This document shows, piece by piece, positions 28,139 to 37,315 of a stretch of DNA of 64,000 bases. The notes beneath the pieces are model-generated. The model ran no database searches. It saw only the letters and a list, made by a program, of their open reading frames with translations, and had not been told where the DNA came from. The stretch's first letter is position 1, and every line of letters begins with the position of its first letter. The stretch comes from an uncultured Prevotella sp. (GTDB taxonomy: Bacteria; Bacteroidota; Bacteroidia; Bacteroidales; Bacteroidaceae): contig URQS01000001.1 of assembly GCA_900550035.1 (NCBI GenBank), positions 65,380 to 129,379 on the forward strand. The letters run 5' to 3'. The translations under genes and the position numbers were made by a program.

Positions 28139-28739
28139 TGTCAGTATTATTTTTGAGTTCAAATCCCAGACGCATACCGTCGTAATTCTTTATAATCGAG
28201 TTGATTATAGCTGCGCTTGTGCTGAGTCCGGCAGTAGAGTTGCTGATGGTCTTCAGCACCGTCATGAGCTTGTCAGAATTGAATGTAAGGGTCATTGTCG
28301 AGCCTTGTGTAGACACGTAGGCGGTGTACGCCTTGCCATAGGTGGGAGTGAATGTGATGGTTTTGTTCTTCTTGTTGAAGACGTATTTGCCCTTGGTTTC
28401 GCGCTTCTTTATCTTTGATGTGTAGTTGCCTTTGCCATCGAATGTGTAGACGATGCCGTTGACGCCCATCTTCTTGAGTATCGGCGCCACCTTGTTCTCC
28501 ATCTTTGTGGCAATGGCGCTGCCTCCTGCCTGAGCCAGCACGCTGCTGCTCTCAAACTCGCAAGCCGGTGCGGAATACTTCCATGTGCCCTTGATTGACG
28601 ACTCGCTTGTCATCTTGTCGCCCACTACACTACCTACTACACCCTTAAGGATGTCGCCAATGCTCTGAGCCTTTACGCTTGATGCGAACAGGCACATAAG
28701 TACCATTACTAATACAATCTTAAAATTCTTCATTACCAT
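28119..28739 (-). CDS. DUF4923 family lipocalin-like exported protein
   Basis: 206 residues (204 if the second ATG at 28733 is used). Signal peptide ending FASSVKAQ. The body has alternating strands (GTWKYSAPACEFES, GIVYTFDGKGNYTSKI, KGKYVFNKKNKTITFTP), resembling small beta-barrel, lipocalin-like folds. DUF4923 is a Bacteroidales family of unknown role. The 3' end overlaps xerD by 20 bp, so they may share a transcript by chance of position and not of function. Confidence 0.8.
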   Translation of the reverse strand: MVMKNFKIVLVMVLMCLFASSVKAQSIGDILKGVVGSVVGDKMTSESSIKGTWKYSAPACEFESSSVLAQAGGSAIATKMENKVAPILKKMGVNGIVYTFDGKGNYTSKIKKRETKGKYVFNKKNKTITFTPTYGKAYTAYVSTQGSTMTLTFNSDKLMTVLKTISNSTAGLSTSAAIINSIIKNYDGMRLGFELKNNTDNAKRRP

Positions 28740-28754
28740 AAAAACTATATTTTT

Positions 28755-28843
28755 TTAAATTCTTAATTCTAATTTGCAAACGCTGCCGAGAATAATTCAA
28801 AATTGCCGCAGGCAACCAATTCCTAATTCCTAATTCCTAACTC
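28755..28843. repeat. Heptamer repeat (CTAATTC) between MscS and DUF4923 genes
   Basis: Units CTAATTC/CTAACTC near 28818-28850 plus AATAATTCAAAATTGCC blocks, like the tract at 17.8 kb. Confidence 0.65.
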
Positions 28844-31399
28844 CTAATTTATAATATGTATGTCGCGCTGTGGGAAAGGAATCTCTATATGATGCTCGTT
28901 GAGCGTGTTGTATATAGCTTCCTTCACCTGTCCGGTCATGCCAAACTTCTCCTCTACGAGCACCCAGTAGGTCACGAACAGATTGACAGAGTTGTCGCCG
29001 AACTCGTCGAACACAACGCTTACGGGCTTCTTCAGATCTATCACGTCGCGTCCGTCGGCACTCTTGCGGGCCTGCGTCTTGACTGCGGCGACGAGCATCC
29101 GGCGTACTTCTTCTACATTAGAGCCATAGGCTACGCCCACCGGCACCTTCACCATCTCGTACGAGTGGTTCTTAGTGATGTTCTTGAAGTTCTTGCTGAA
29201 GAGCGAACTGTTGAGGAAGGCAATGACGCATCCGTCGGCTGTAAGCACCTGTGTGCTCTGATAGGTGATGCTGTCCACCTTGCCACGTATGCCGTCACAC
29301 TCTATGAAGTCGCCCACACGCACACGTCCAGTCATAAGCGATATGCCGTAGAAGAAGTTCTCGAGCAAGTCCTTCATGGCGAAGCCGACACCAGTAGCCA
29401 ATCCTGCCGATATCACGGAGATGGCTGTCGAGGGTATCTTGAGCATCTTGATGGCTATGATGGCATAGAGTCCCCAGCAGCAGATGGCTATGATGTTGTT
29501 GGCGAGCGTGAAGTTGGGCTTGCCGTTGACTACTATCTTAGAGCGGTGATACTTATGATAGAGCGACTTGATGAGATAGTTGAGATAGCGGAAGACGAAG
29601 AACTGTGAGCCCACCATCACCAGCTTCAGTATCGACAGCTGCACCACGCCGGTGACATTGAGGAAGTCGAACTGGAATATCTTCCACACCGTGTCGGTCA
29701 GGTCGAACACGTTGGCAGCCCACCATATCGACAGTAGCACCGAGAACACGCTCAGCACAGGCACCAGTGCCATGTATATGAAGTCGTAGAACCACGTCAC
29801 GTTGATGTGCGCGCCGTGACTTACGGTGATGACACTGAGCAGCGAGCCCTTGCGCGCCTTCTCGGCTTCCTTCTCGGAGTGGATGCGGTGGCTGAGCCAT
29901 CGGCGCTCGTACACTCCGAGCATGTCGTATACGCAGGTGATGGTCTGTATGCAGCTGAGCTGGAACATCCACCATATCAGCACCTGCACCGACAGCAGCA
30001 CGTAGCCATACAATGCCGATGCCGTAGAGAATGTCATCATGAGCAGCGATATCCATGTATAGAATATGTCGGAGCGCGGTATGTTGTCGTTGTGGCGCGT
30101 TATGACGTTCCACTGCCACAGTGTGAACACGAGCAGTATAGGGGGGAAGATGAGCGCCACAAGATTGTTCGGAATGAACACTATACGGAACGTTATGACG
30201 ATGAACGACATGAGCATAATGGGCGTATATATGCGGAAACCGCTCTTTATCTGAGTGCCCGTGAGGCGCACAAGCAGCGAAAAGAAGATGGCACACAGCA
30301 GCCATGCGTACTCTATGAGCAGCTTCGAAGCCATGAGGAAGAAGTTGTGATACATGAACGAGCGTGCCACCATCACCGACACGGCGAAGATGAACATAGC
30401 TACGAACAGTATGAGGCACACCTTCTTCTTCATGAAGTTGTCGGTACGGAAGCGTCGCGGCACGAGCCAGCGCACGAGCACGTTGCTCAGCAGGGCAGCC
30501 ATGATGATGTAGAAGAGTACGAACAAGCTCAGACCCATCACTATCGGTCCGCGCCACTGCGAATACACCTGACGTTCAGTGCCGTTGGCAGTTTTCACCT
30601 TCTCGGTGTTGTACTTTTCGCTCACATCCGCCTTGGCGTTATGGTAGGACATAGGCATCGAGCCGATTATCTCGAAATAGTTCTGGTCGCCATTGACAAA
30701 TATGTTGTGCTGTATCTCGTTGTAGCGCTGCATGGCATAGTCGTTCACTTTCTTAAGGCGTTGCGATATGCGCTGGTAGTGCTCGTTGTCCTTCTGCACC
30801 GAGGCACGCACGTTGGTGAGGTTGCGGCACAGGGCTGTTGCGTAGGCAAGGCACGCCTTGCGGTCGGCCTGACCCGCCTCGTCGAGCATGAAGGGCAGCT
30901 GTCGCTGCTTGCCGTTCTTGTCGAGTATGTACTTCGGACCCTTAGCCTTGCCGTTCTTGATGTCCTGCTGCATCTTGAGCGACGGCGGAATGTTGCCGAG
31001 CGTTTCCATAAGATACTTATAGCGTGTTATCTCGGCATCCATACGCTTCATGATGCGGTCGTAGGGCATGCGTCGCTTGCTGAACTCGCGATACAGTTCG
31101 GTGGCTTCATGGCATGCGTATGTCATGTCGAATGTGAAGTCCTGCTTCTGCGAGTAGAGCATCAGGGCTATCTGGTCGCTTCGCTGCATGAGCGACACCA
31201 TCTGCTTGTGCTGCTGCTGGTTGTATGCGGCATAGCGCGCCATGTTCTGGCGTTGTTCGCCGAACGATGTCTCCAGTTCGGCACGAAGCACTGAGAGTGT
31301 CGACTTCAGGTTTTTCTCCTTCAGCACGGCACCTGCGTTTATTGTCACGCATAGCATGATGATAAGACACAGCACGCGCCTTATAGTTTTTGTCGTCAT
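28844..31399 (-). CDS. Large mechanosensitive ion channel (MscS family)
   Basis: 851-residue inner-membrane channel that opens under membrane tension. Signal-like N-terminus (1-24), then a periplasmic, mostly helical region (~25-270). Several membrane helices span about residues 285-590. The MscS pore helix and beta domain start near residue 640 (IPSTAISVISAGLATGVGFA, NFFYGISLMTGRVRVGDFIE), with the C-terminal alpha/beta vestibule to the end. The long periplasmic region makes it MscK/YbdG-like in design. A TAAATTTG -7-like box is at 31457-31464. Confidence 0.9.
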   Translation of the reverse strand: MTTKTIRRVLCLIIMLCVTINAGAVLKEKNLKSTLSVLRAELETSFGEQRQNMARYAAYNQQQHKQMVSLMQRSDQIALMLYSQKQDFTFDMTYACHEATELYREFSKRRMPYDRIMKRMDAEITRYKYLMETLGNIPPSLKMQQDIKNGKAKGPKYILDKNGKQRQLPFMLDEAGQADRKACLAYATALCRNLTNVRASVQKDNEHYQRISQRLKKVNDYAMQRYNEIQHNIFVNGDQNYFEIIGSMPMSYHNAKADVSEKYNTEKVKTANGTERQVYSQWRGPIVMGLSLFVLFYIIMAALLSNVLVRWLVPRRFRTDNFMKKKVCLILFVAMFIFAVSVMVARSFMYHNFFLMASKLLIEYAWLLCAIFFSLLVRLTGTQIKSGFRIYTPIMLMSFIVITFRIVFIPNNLVALIFPPILLVFTLWQWNVITRHNDNIPRSDIFYTWISLLMMTFSTASALYGYVLLSVQVLIWWMFQLSCIQTITCVYDMLGVYERRWLSHRIHSEKEAEKARKGSLLSVITVSHGAHINVTWFYDFIYMALVPVLSVFSVLLSIWWAANVFDLTDTVWKIFQFDFLNVTGVVQLSILKLVMVGSQFFVFRYLNYLIKSLYHKYHRSKIVVNGKPNFTLANNIIAICCWGLYAIIAIKMLKIPSTAISVISAGLATGVGFAMKDLLENFFYGISLMTGRVRVGDFIECDGIRGKVDSITYQSTQVLTADGCVIAFLNSSLFSKNFKNITKNHSYEMVKVPVGVAYGSNVEEVRRMLVAAVKTQARKSADGRDVIDLKKPVSVVFDEFGDNSVNLFVTYWVLVEEKFGMTGQVKEAIYNTLNEHHIEIPFPQRDIHIIN

Positions 31400-31478
31400 A
31401 TAATAATTGCTTGTTTTTCTTACCTTTTACGTTGTAGGGAGTGTTGCTCGAACATGCAAATTTATAGTATTTTTCTCA

Positions 31479-31555
31479 AAAAAAAGGCCTGCTTGACATA
31501 TTTTTAACCGTGTAGTCAGTCAACGACGGTTTAAAATATGTCAGCAGGTCTTTTT
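31479..31555 (-). terminator. Long terminator hairpin after HU-like gene
   Basis: Arms 31486-31510 and 31527-31550 (GGCCTGCTTGACATA... and ...TATGTCAGCAGGTC) form a stem of about 24 bp with few mismatches, flanked by A and T runs on both sides. It can terminate the minus-strand HU-like gene and could act in both directions. Confidence 0.85.
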
Positions 31556-31597
31556 GTTCAATTAATATTTATGTCGTATGGATATGTGTGTTGAGGC

Positions 31598-32065
31598 TTA
31601 CTTGCCATCAACCACTGCTTCGTCCTCATTCTGGGTTTGCTGTTCCTTGCCCTTTAGGCTTTCGTAGCTGTCAGCCTCCTTCACCTTCAGTCCGGCAAGA
31701 AGAGCCTTGACGTGGTTGCCGTTAGCATCGATAGTGGTCTCGGGCATGAAAAGCACACGCGAACCAATTATATCCGAAGTGCTGAACTCCTTGGCGTTGG
31801 TGGCACCCTTTGAGCGTAGAGCCACCTTAAACGAACCGATACCGTCAATCTTCACCTTGTTGCCACGCTGCAACTCCTGACGTATCACCTCCGAAAGTTC
31901 GGTCAGCACGGCCACGATATCCGACTTCTTTACGGTACTGTTGTTCTGCATCACCTCTGCGAGTTCCTTGATGCTTACGGTCTCACGATAAGTAGCGCGA
32001 GCATAGTACTTTCCGTTAGTTGCACCCTTACGATTGCTCTGATAGATCTTGAAATTTACTGCCAT
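31598..32065 (-). CDS. HU-like DNA-binding protein (Bacteroidetes long form)
   Basis: 155 residues, longer than HU. It has the N-terminal MAVNFKIYQSNRKGATNGKYYARA extension of the Bacteroidetes HU-like (HU-HIG-type) family, then an HU core (TVKKSDIVAVLTELSEVIRQEL, IDGIGSFKVALRSKG) and a C-terminal charged tail (LKGKEQQTQNEDEAVVDGK). Likely a nucleoid-associated protein. The leader is long (about 215 nt) and contains tandem repeats; a promoter is at 32287-32318 and a strong terminator follows. Confidence 0.85.
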   Translation of the reverse strand: MAVNFKIYQSNRKGATNGKYYARATYRETVSIKELAEVMQNNSTVKKSDIVAVLTELSEVIRQELQRGNKVKIDGIGSFKVALRSKGATNAKEFSTSDIIGSRVLFMPETTIDANGNHVKALLAGLKVKEADSYESLKGKEQQTQNEDEAVVDGK

Positions 32066-32083
32066 AATTCTGATTTTTTAATG

Positions 32084-32162
32084 TTAAGTGTTAAATGTTA
32101 AGTGTTAAATGTTAAGTGTTAAATGTTAAGTGTTAAGTGTTTGTGTTTTGAATGTTAAGTGT
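32084..32162. repeat. 14-bp tandem repeat (TGTTAAGTGTTAAA)
   Basis: Repeats of TGTTAAG and TGTTAAA in the leader of the HU-like gene, about ten heptamers with one interruption. Since it lies between promoter and start codon it would be transcribed. Confidence 0.75.
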
Positions 32163-32286
32163 TTAATTGTTTGTGTTTTTCTTGGTAGAGCATAGTTGGG
32201 CGGACTTGGTCGACATGGGTCCGGCGGATGCATCCATTTGTTCTGCTCTGCGTTTCATCAGCAAACTGTGTTTCTGATTACGTTTG

Positions 32287-32318
32287 CAAAGGTATAATCT
32301 GGCGCAAGCGATGTCAAG
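32287..32318 (-). promoter_or_regulatory. Promoter for HU-like gene
   Basis: Minus strand CTTG, 20 bp, TACCTTTG; one mismatch in the -33 box. The predicted transcript has a leader of about 215 nt. Within it a 31-codon open frame (32163-32258, MKRRAEQMDASAGPMSTKSA start) is present but unsupported as a gene. Confidence 0.55.
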
Positions 32319-32345
32319 TGTTTGGCAGTTTTTTTTTAAAAAGTT

Positions 32346-33509
32346 TTATTTCAGCCCCTCTACTATTCTCTTCACCCCCTCTACAAGTCGTTCTCGTGGG
32401 CATGCCATATTGATGCGTATGAAGTGTTCGCCCTCGCTGCCGTACATGCTGCCTGCATTCACCCACACCTTATGCTCGCGCAGCAGTCGTTCTTCTATTT
32501 CTTCAGATGTCTCATCTATTGTCGAACAGTCCACCCAAGCCAAGTATGTGCCCTCCATACGCATCACGGGCAGGTGGGGCAAGGCTTCTGACATGTATTG
32601 GCGGAGCCACTCGTAGTTGGCTGTGAGATAGCGGCGGAGCGCCACGAGCCACTCCTCTCCCCCATCGGTGTAGGCTGCCATAAGCGCCTCAACGCCAAAG
32701 GGATTGACGTCGCACACCTCGTTGATGTTGATGGCACGGTCGATGCGCTCGCGCACGGCTGCATCGCGGCACACTATGTTGGCTATCTGCAGACCGGCTA
32801 TATTGAACGCCTTCGACGGCGAGCAACACGTTATTGAGCTGTGACTCAGCTCGTCGGGCAGCGATCCGAACGGAGTATACTTATTGTCATGTAGTGTCAG
32901 CTCGCAGTGTATCTCGTCCGACACTACGCGCACGCCGTGCTTGCAGCACAGCTCAGCCACACGGGTCAGCTCGGAGCGTGTCCACACACGTCCGCCAGGA
33001 TTGTGCGGATTGCACAGCAGCAGGATTCGGGCACGCTCGTGCGACAGCTTTTTGTCCAAATCGTCAAAGTCAATCTCATAGCGTAGCTTCTCCTTATTAT
33101 ATATAAGGGCATTGGACACCGTCTCGCAGCCGTTGTTGCGTATGCTCGAATAGAAGCAGTTGTACACCGGACCCTGCACTATCACCTGGTCGCCCGGCAG
33201 AGTCAGAGCCTTGATAATGGCAGATATGGCGGGCACCACGCCCGACGTGTATATGATGTCAGACGGCGTGAAGTGCCACTGGTGACGGCTTGCAAACCAT
33301 CGGCACACCGCCTCGTAGTAGGCATCGGGCACACGTGTGTATCCGAATATGCCGTGAGCCACCCGGCGCTGCAACGCCTCGGTTATAGCGGGATAGGTCT
33401 CGAAGTCCATGTCTGCCACCCAGAGGGGTATGACATCGGCAGTCGGAGCCGAGTCCCACTTGTAGGAATTGGTGTGACGGCGGGATGGCGCAGAAAGCTT
33501 ATAACTCAT
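32346..33509 (-). CDS. patB: PatB/MalY family PLP-dependent C-S lyase
   Basis: 387-residue fold-type I aminotransferase-like enzyme that probably cleaves cystathionine or other cysteine conjugates (beta-lyase). WDSAPTADVIPLWVADMDFE is the MalY/PatB N-terminal signature. NPHNPGGRVWTRSEL and VVSDEIHCELTLHD contain the PLP-ring Asp, and CCSPSKAFNIAGLQ holds the Schiff-base Lys. All PLP residues are present. It may act in methionine synthesis or cysteine breakdown; MalY-type regulation cannot be read from sequence. Confidence 0.88.
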   Translation of the reverse strand: MSYKLSAPSRRHTNSYKWDSAPTADVIPLWVADMDFETYPAITEALQRRVAHGIFGYTRVPDAYYEAVCRWFASRHQWHFTPSDIIYTSGVVPAISAIIKALTLPGDQVIVQGPVYNCFYSSIRNNGCETVSNALIYNKEKLRYEIDFDDLDKKLSHERARILLLCNPHNPGGRVWTRSELTRVAELCCKHGVRVVSDEIHCELTLHDNKYTPFGSLPDELSHSSITCCSPSKAFNIAGLQIANIVCRDAAVRERIDRAININEVCDVNPFGVEALMAAYTDGGEEWLVALRRYLTANYEWLRQYMSEALPHLPVMRMEGTYLAWVDCSTIDETSEEIEERLLREHKVWVNAGSMYGSEGEHFIRINMACPRERLVEGVKRIVEGLK

Positions 33510-33532
33510 AATACATAATAAATATTTAAAGA

Positions 33533-33655
33533 TTATTTTGTGATAATATAACTGGCTATAATGACAAATATTGTTGGAAGTAAACTAGCTATCAACGACT
33601 TGATTAAAGGTATGTTTTCTCTGATATACAAAATTGTTATTAACATATAATACAT
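33533..33655 (-). CDS. Possible 40-residue hydrophobic peptide
   Basis: Short frame MYYMLITILYIRENIPLIKS followed by a second hydrophobic stretch ending ASYIITK. The frame stays open further upstream (WKRLEKWLQCWF) without an ATG and there overlaps the end of the 70-residue small gene. Its composition suggests one or two membrane segments. AT-rich DNA makes chance hydrophobic frames likely, so this is tentative. Confidence 0.3.
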   Translation of the reverse strand: MYYMLITILYIRENIPLIKSLIASLLPTIFVIIASYIITK

Positions 33656-33681
33656 TACAAACCAACACTGCAACCATTTTT

Positions 33682-33894
33682 CTAATCTTTTCCATAATTT
33701 TTATTTTTTATAAAACAATATAAAAGTACTGAAATAAGCAAAGACAACAATAACAACAATAGTATTATCATCTGATTTTTAATATACATAGAACCTATAC
33801 CCAAACAACACGTTGTAGGTAACAGCAACAAGAATAGTGTTACAGGACTTGTGAGTGGTTCCTTTAAAGGAGAAAAAAATTTAGGCATCATCAT
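33682..33894 (-). CDS. Small membrane protein (70 residues), unknown
   Basis: MMMPKFFSPLKEPLTSPVTL then two hydrophobic stretches: residues ~17-35 (TLFLLLLPTTCCLGIGSM) and ~42-62 (MIILLLLLLSLLISVLLYCF), ending KNKNYGKD. It probably spans the membrane twice. The preceding bases AGGAGAAAAAA give a fair ribosome-binding site. The region 33.5-34.0 kb is markedly AT-rich compared with its neighbours, suggesting acquired DNA. Not recognised; a small toxin or phage-type protein cannot be excluded. Confidence 0.45.
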   Translation of the reverse strand: MMMPKFFSPLKEPLTSPVTLFLLLLPTTCCLGIGSMYIKNQMIILLLLLLSLLISVLLYCFIKNKNYGKD

Positions 33895-34022
33895 AATCTT
33901 ACCTTTTATTATTACACAATCAAACTATTACACAATTATCTTTCAGGAAATATATGGTTAGCACATATTAGTCGTACAATATTCAATATATCCTTGACAT
34001 TCTATGGCTATTTCATAATCAA

Positions 34023-34865
34023 TTATCGTGTCAGAATCTGGCAGTCGGCAGGCTGCTTTATGTTCTCGTCGATTATCACTTCGCCTATGCTGTCTGCCAC
34101 GATGCGGCCCGATGTGGGGTTCTTTATGCTCTTGATGTGTCCGCGTATGTCCGCCTGCAGAGTCGAATACTCGAAGGCGCGGTCGCATTCGGGGTCGAAG
34201 GTGCAGTTCTCAAGCACCAGATCCTTGGCGTAGCACAGCGGTTGCTCGCCCGAGATGTGGCAGTTGACCAGTCGCAGTCCGCGCGAATGCCATCCTAAGA
34301 ATTCACCGTTCAGCTCTGAGTCGTACACGGTCACGTTGTCAACCTCCCAGAACGAGTCCTTGGTGTCAATCTTGGCGTTGCGTATCTCGATGTCGCGCGA
34401 GTACTGGAACACGTATTTGGCATCCGATTGCAGTCCGTCAACGCGTATGTTGCGGCAGTGCATGAATGGATAAGTGCCCTCGTGCAGCACCACGTTTTGA
34501 AGCTTCAGCCCGTCGATGCCCCAGAATGTCTCGTCGGCATCGTTGATTGTGACGTTCTTGAGCGAGAGGTTCTTCATCTCGCGGAAGAACTTGGGACCGT
34601 TGATGACGCAGTCTTCCATGTGCATGTCGTCCGAATACCATACAGCCGAACGCGATCCTGGCGCGAAATAGCAGTTGCGTATGTCCGAGCCCTTGACGTG
34701 CCACAACGGGTATTTGCCCTCGAAGTAGCAGTTGCGGCAAACGATGTTGCTACACTCCTTGATGCCCGATTCACCAAAAGTGATGCGAACGTGGTCGAGC
34801 TCCACGTTGTGGATTTCGAAGAGAGGACGCTCTCCGCCGAAAACCTTGTCAGTTATCTTTTCCAT
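34023..34865 (-). CDS. DUF3737 family protein (right-handed beta-helix-like)
   Basis: 280 residues from the ATG at 34865; the longer frame to 34988 lies inside the MATE gene and is rejected. A ladder of about 20-residue repeats with Asn/Cys caps runs through the protein (ECSNIVCRNCYFEGKYP, DIRNCYFAPGSRSAVWYSDD, DIEIRNAKIDTKDSFWEVDN), as in pentapeptide-like or beta-helix folds. DUF3737 is widespread in gut bacteria and of unknown function. It overlaps the MATE stop by 13 bp, so the two are translationally coupled. Confidence 0.85.
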   Translation of the reverse strand: MEKITDKVFGGERPLFEIHNVELDHVRITFGESGIKECSNIVCRNCYFEGKYPLWHVKGSDIRNCYFAPGSRSAVWYSDDMHMEDCVINGPKFFREMKNLSLKNVTINDADETFWGIDGLKLQNVVLHEGTYPFMHCRNIRVDGLQSDAKYVFQYSRDIEIRNAKIDTKDSFWEVDNVTVYDSELNGEFLGWHSRGLRLVNCHISGEQPLCYAKDLVLENCTFDPECDRAFEYSTLQADIRGHIKSIKNPTSGRIVADSIGEVIIDENIKQPADCQILTR

Positions 34866-36259
34866 AATGTCAATTTTACTAAGAATATCACTCCACGGAA
34901 CGTCAGTTCGAGGCACATGGCGAGCCATACGCCACGCAGTCCCATCGACGGAGCGAGTATGGCGGCAAGCGTGATGCGCACGCCCCACATCGATATGAGG
35001 TTCATCACGCTTGGCGCTATAGTCTTGGCTGCACCCACAAACACTCCGTAGCAGATGATGGCTGCACCGAACATCGGTTCGGCGAATGCCTCAATGCGCA
35101 GCACCTCTACGCCGAGCTGGCGTACCTCTTCCGAAGGCGTCATCATAGCCATGGCAAACGGCGAACCCACGTACATCACCACGCCCATCACTGTCATTAT
35201 GCCCATGCCTAAAGCTACGCTGAGCCAGGCGAAGCGCTTCATCAGTTCGTATCTTCCTGCACCCATGCTTTGGCCCACAAGCGTCGTGGCGGCATCGCTC
35301 ACACCGTAGCCCGGCATATAGCACAGACTCTCCACAATGATGCCAAACGAGTTGGCTGCAATAGCGAAGGTGCCCAGTGGTGCAATGATTATGGTGGTGA
35401 CGATATATGCCGAGGTCATGATGGTCTGCTGTATGCCCATCGGCAGTCCGATGTGCAGAGCACGCTTCACCACATCCCATGTAGGCAGGAAGCGTCCGCT
35501 GTCTATCTTCAGCGACAGCTCCTTGTTGCGGAAGCAGAGTATATACATTGTTATCGATGCTGCCACAAACTCAGCCGATGCCGTACCTATGGCAGCTCCC
35601 ACCACTCCCAGTCCGGCACCTGGCATTGTTATGTGCATGCCCAGCACATCGACGGTGCGTGTGTGGAATATCAGGAAGAAGTTGAACACCACGTCGAGCG
35701 ACATCATCACCACGCTCATTATGCTCGGCACCACCATGTTGCCCGAACTGCGTAGCATTCCACTTCCGAACATTGAGAATTGGAATATGGGCAGGGCGGT
35801 AGCTACAATGGCAAAATATGCCGACGACGTAGCGTTGATGCTGTCGTTGCCGCCCAGCCATATCGGCAGAAACGGACTGATGGCGAGCGATATGAGTCCA
35901 AGCAGCGCACTCACTACGAATACCGACATAATGCCTTGGCGCAGTGTGGAACGTGCCTTTGTTGCATCATTTGCACCCAGCTGGTGGCTCACTTGCACAT
36001 AGAATCCCGCTGCTGCTGCCGAGCACAGACTGCCCAGTAGCCACATCGTGGTTTCTATCAAGCCTATAGCCGCCGATGCCTCTGCACCCATGCTGCCCAC
36101 CATCGAAGCGTCTATATATTGCATCATTGTTGTTGTGAGCTGAGCCAGAATAGCGGGTGTGGCAAGACTCAGCACGAGACGCGCCTGCTCGCCGAGTGTC
36201 ATCGGCTTGCCCTTGCGTATCATGGCGAGTAGTTGGTCTTTTTGTTTGTTGATTTTCAT
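34853..36259 (-). CDS. MATE family efflux transporter
   Basis: 468-residue inner-membrane antiporter (Na+ or H+ coupled drug/metabolite export) with about 12 helices. SLATPAILAQLTTTMMQYIDASMVG and the symmetry-related second half around GLPMGIQQTIMTSAYIVTTIIIAPLG carry the two MatE repeats. It is coupled to the DUF3737 gene. Substrate unknown. Confidence 0.93.
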   Translation of the reverse strand: MKINKQKDQLLAMIRKGKPMTLGEQARLVLSLATPAILAQLTTTMMQYIDASMVGSMGAEASAAIGLIETTMWLLGSLCSAAAAGFYVQVSHQLGANDATKARSTLRQGIMSVFVVSALLGLISLAISPFLPIWLGGNDSINATSSAYFAIVATALPIFQFSMFGSGMLRSSGNMVVPSIMSVVMMSLDVVFNFFLIFHTRTVDVLGMHITMPGAGLGVVGAAIGTASAEFVAASITMYILCFRNKELSLKIDSGRFLPTWDVVKRALHIGLPMGIQQTIMTSAYIVTTIIIAPLGTFAIAANSFGIIVESLCYMPGYGVSDAATTLVGQSMGAGRYELMKRFAWLSVALGMGIMTVMGVVMYVGSPFAMAMMTPSEEVRQLGVEVLRIEAFAEPMFGAAIICYGVFVGAAKTIAPSVMNLISMWGVRITLAAILAPSMGLRGVWLAMCLELTFRGVIFLVKLTLWKR

Positions 36260-36414
36260 AGGATCCTAATTTCACTGCTAAGTTACAAAAGAATGGCGAT
36301 ATGTGCAACCACGTTAGGCTATTATCCATAATGGAGGTTAGAAAAACAGAAATATATATACTAAGGCACCTGCTGAAAAATAATTCTTAAACCTTTATGG
36401 AATGGAAAATAATA

Positions 36415-36452
36415 GGAGGGTGTGCATTCTAACGAAAGAATGCACACCCTCC
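36415..36452 (-). terminator. 16-bp perfect hairpin after rubredoxin
   Basis: Arms 36415-36430 (GGAGGGTGTGCATTCT) and 36437-36452, loop of six bases. The T run after it on the minus strand is weak. The outer GGAGGGTGTG resembles the ends of the 171-bp elements. Confidence 0.7.
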
Positions 36453-36483
36453 ATAATTAGGAATCTATAGATATGTTATTGTC

Positions 36484-36648
36484 TTACTCCTCTACTGGAG
36501 AGAACTCGTCCTTGCCTACTGAGCAAAGAGGACATTCAAAATCATCGGGAAGATCCTCGAATGGTGTACCTGCCGGTATGCCAGCCTCTGGTAATCCTAC
36601 TGCTGGGTCATACTCCCAACCGCATACGTCGCATACATATTTCTTCAT
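36484..36648 (-). CDS. Rubredoxin
   Basis: 54-residue iron protein. [20 protein letters not shown] and [13 protein letters not shown] supply the two CxxC pairs that bind one iron. It is a one-electron carrier, here 26 bp downstream of rubrerythrin on the same strand, its usual electron acceptor in peroxide reduction in anaerobes. Followed by a strong hairpin. Confidence 0.96.
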   Translation of the reverse strand: MKKYVCDVCGWEYDPAVGLPEAGIPAGTPFEDLPDDFECPLCSVGKDEFSPVEE

Positions 36649-36674
36649 AGTTCTTTGCTTTTATGGGTTTATAC

Positions 36675-37214
36675 TTAGAAATTATCTACATGCACCTCAA
36701 AGTAAGCCTTTGGATGCGAGCAGGTGGGGCAAATCTCAGGAGCCTCTGTTCCTACTACGATATGACCGCAGTTGCGACATTCCCATACCTTAACCTCGCT
36801 CTTCTTGAACACTTCCTGAGCCTCAACGTTGCGCAGAAGTGCACGATAACGCTCTTCGTGGCGCTTCTCGATGGCTGCTACAAGGCGGAACTTATGTGCC
36901 AATTCTGTAAAGCCCTCCTCTTCGGCTGTCTTTGCAAAGCCTTCGTACATGTCGGTCCATTCGTAGTTCTCGCCTTCTGCTGCTGCAGCAAGGTTCTCGG
37001 CTGTGCTGCCTATGCCGCTAAGCTCCTTAAACCACATCTTGGCGTGCTCCTTCTCATTGTCGGCAGTCTGCTGGAAGATAGCAGCTATCTGCTCGAAACC
37101 GTCCTTCTTGGCACGTGATGCGAAATATGTATACTTATTGCGAGCCTGTGATTCGCCAGCGAAAGCTGCTGCGAGGTTCTTTTCTGTCTGTGTGCCTGAA
37201 TATTTGTTTGCCAT
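36675..37214 (-). CDS. rbr: Rubrerythrin
   Basis: 179-residue peroxide-reducing diiron protein of the cytosol. The four-helix domain has the iron ligands in [27 protein letters not shown] and [11 protein letters not shown]-terminal rubredoxin-like domain has [10 protein letters not shown] and [15 protein letters not shown] consensus promoter lies 50 bp upstream. With rubredoxin it forms an oxidative-stress pair; an AraC regulator is divergent. Confidence 0.96.
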   Translation of the reverse strand: MANKYSGTQTEKNLAAAFAGESQARNKYTYFASRAKKDGFEQIAAIFQQTADNEKEHAKMWFKELSGIGSTAENLAAAAEGENYEWTDMYEGFAKTAEEEGFTELAHKFRLVAAIEKRHEERYRALLRNVEAQEVFKKSEVKVWECRNCGHIVVGTEAPEICPTCSHPKAYFEVHVDNF

Positions 37215-37263
37215 AGTCGTATTGTTTTAAAATTTATAATGTTATTGTTTTCTTTATCTGATG

Positions 37264-37294
37264 CAAAATTACTGATAATCATCTGATTAGCAAA
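37264..37294 (-). promoter_or_regulatory. Promoter for rubrerythrin-rubredoxin
   Basis: Minus strand TTTG, 19 bp, TAATTTTG; exact consensus. Confidence 0.75.
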
Positions 37295-37315
37295 ATAAAT
37301 ATCGGCAAACGAACA

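Noticed and set aside
29553..30557. 334-codon minus-strand frame
   Set aside because: Overlaps the MscS gene in another frame on the same strand; His/Arg-rich shadow without a family match.
29807..31294. 495-codon plus-strand open frame
   Set aside because: Fully antisense to the MscS gene, composition rich in His/Val/Tyr/Arg as expected for a shadow frame, no recognisable motif.
32163..32258. 31-codon frame in the leader of the HU-like gene
   Set aside because: Short, no motif, polar composition; kept only as a remark in the promoter entry.
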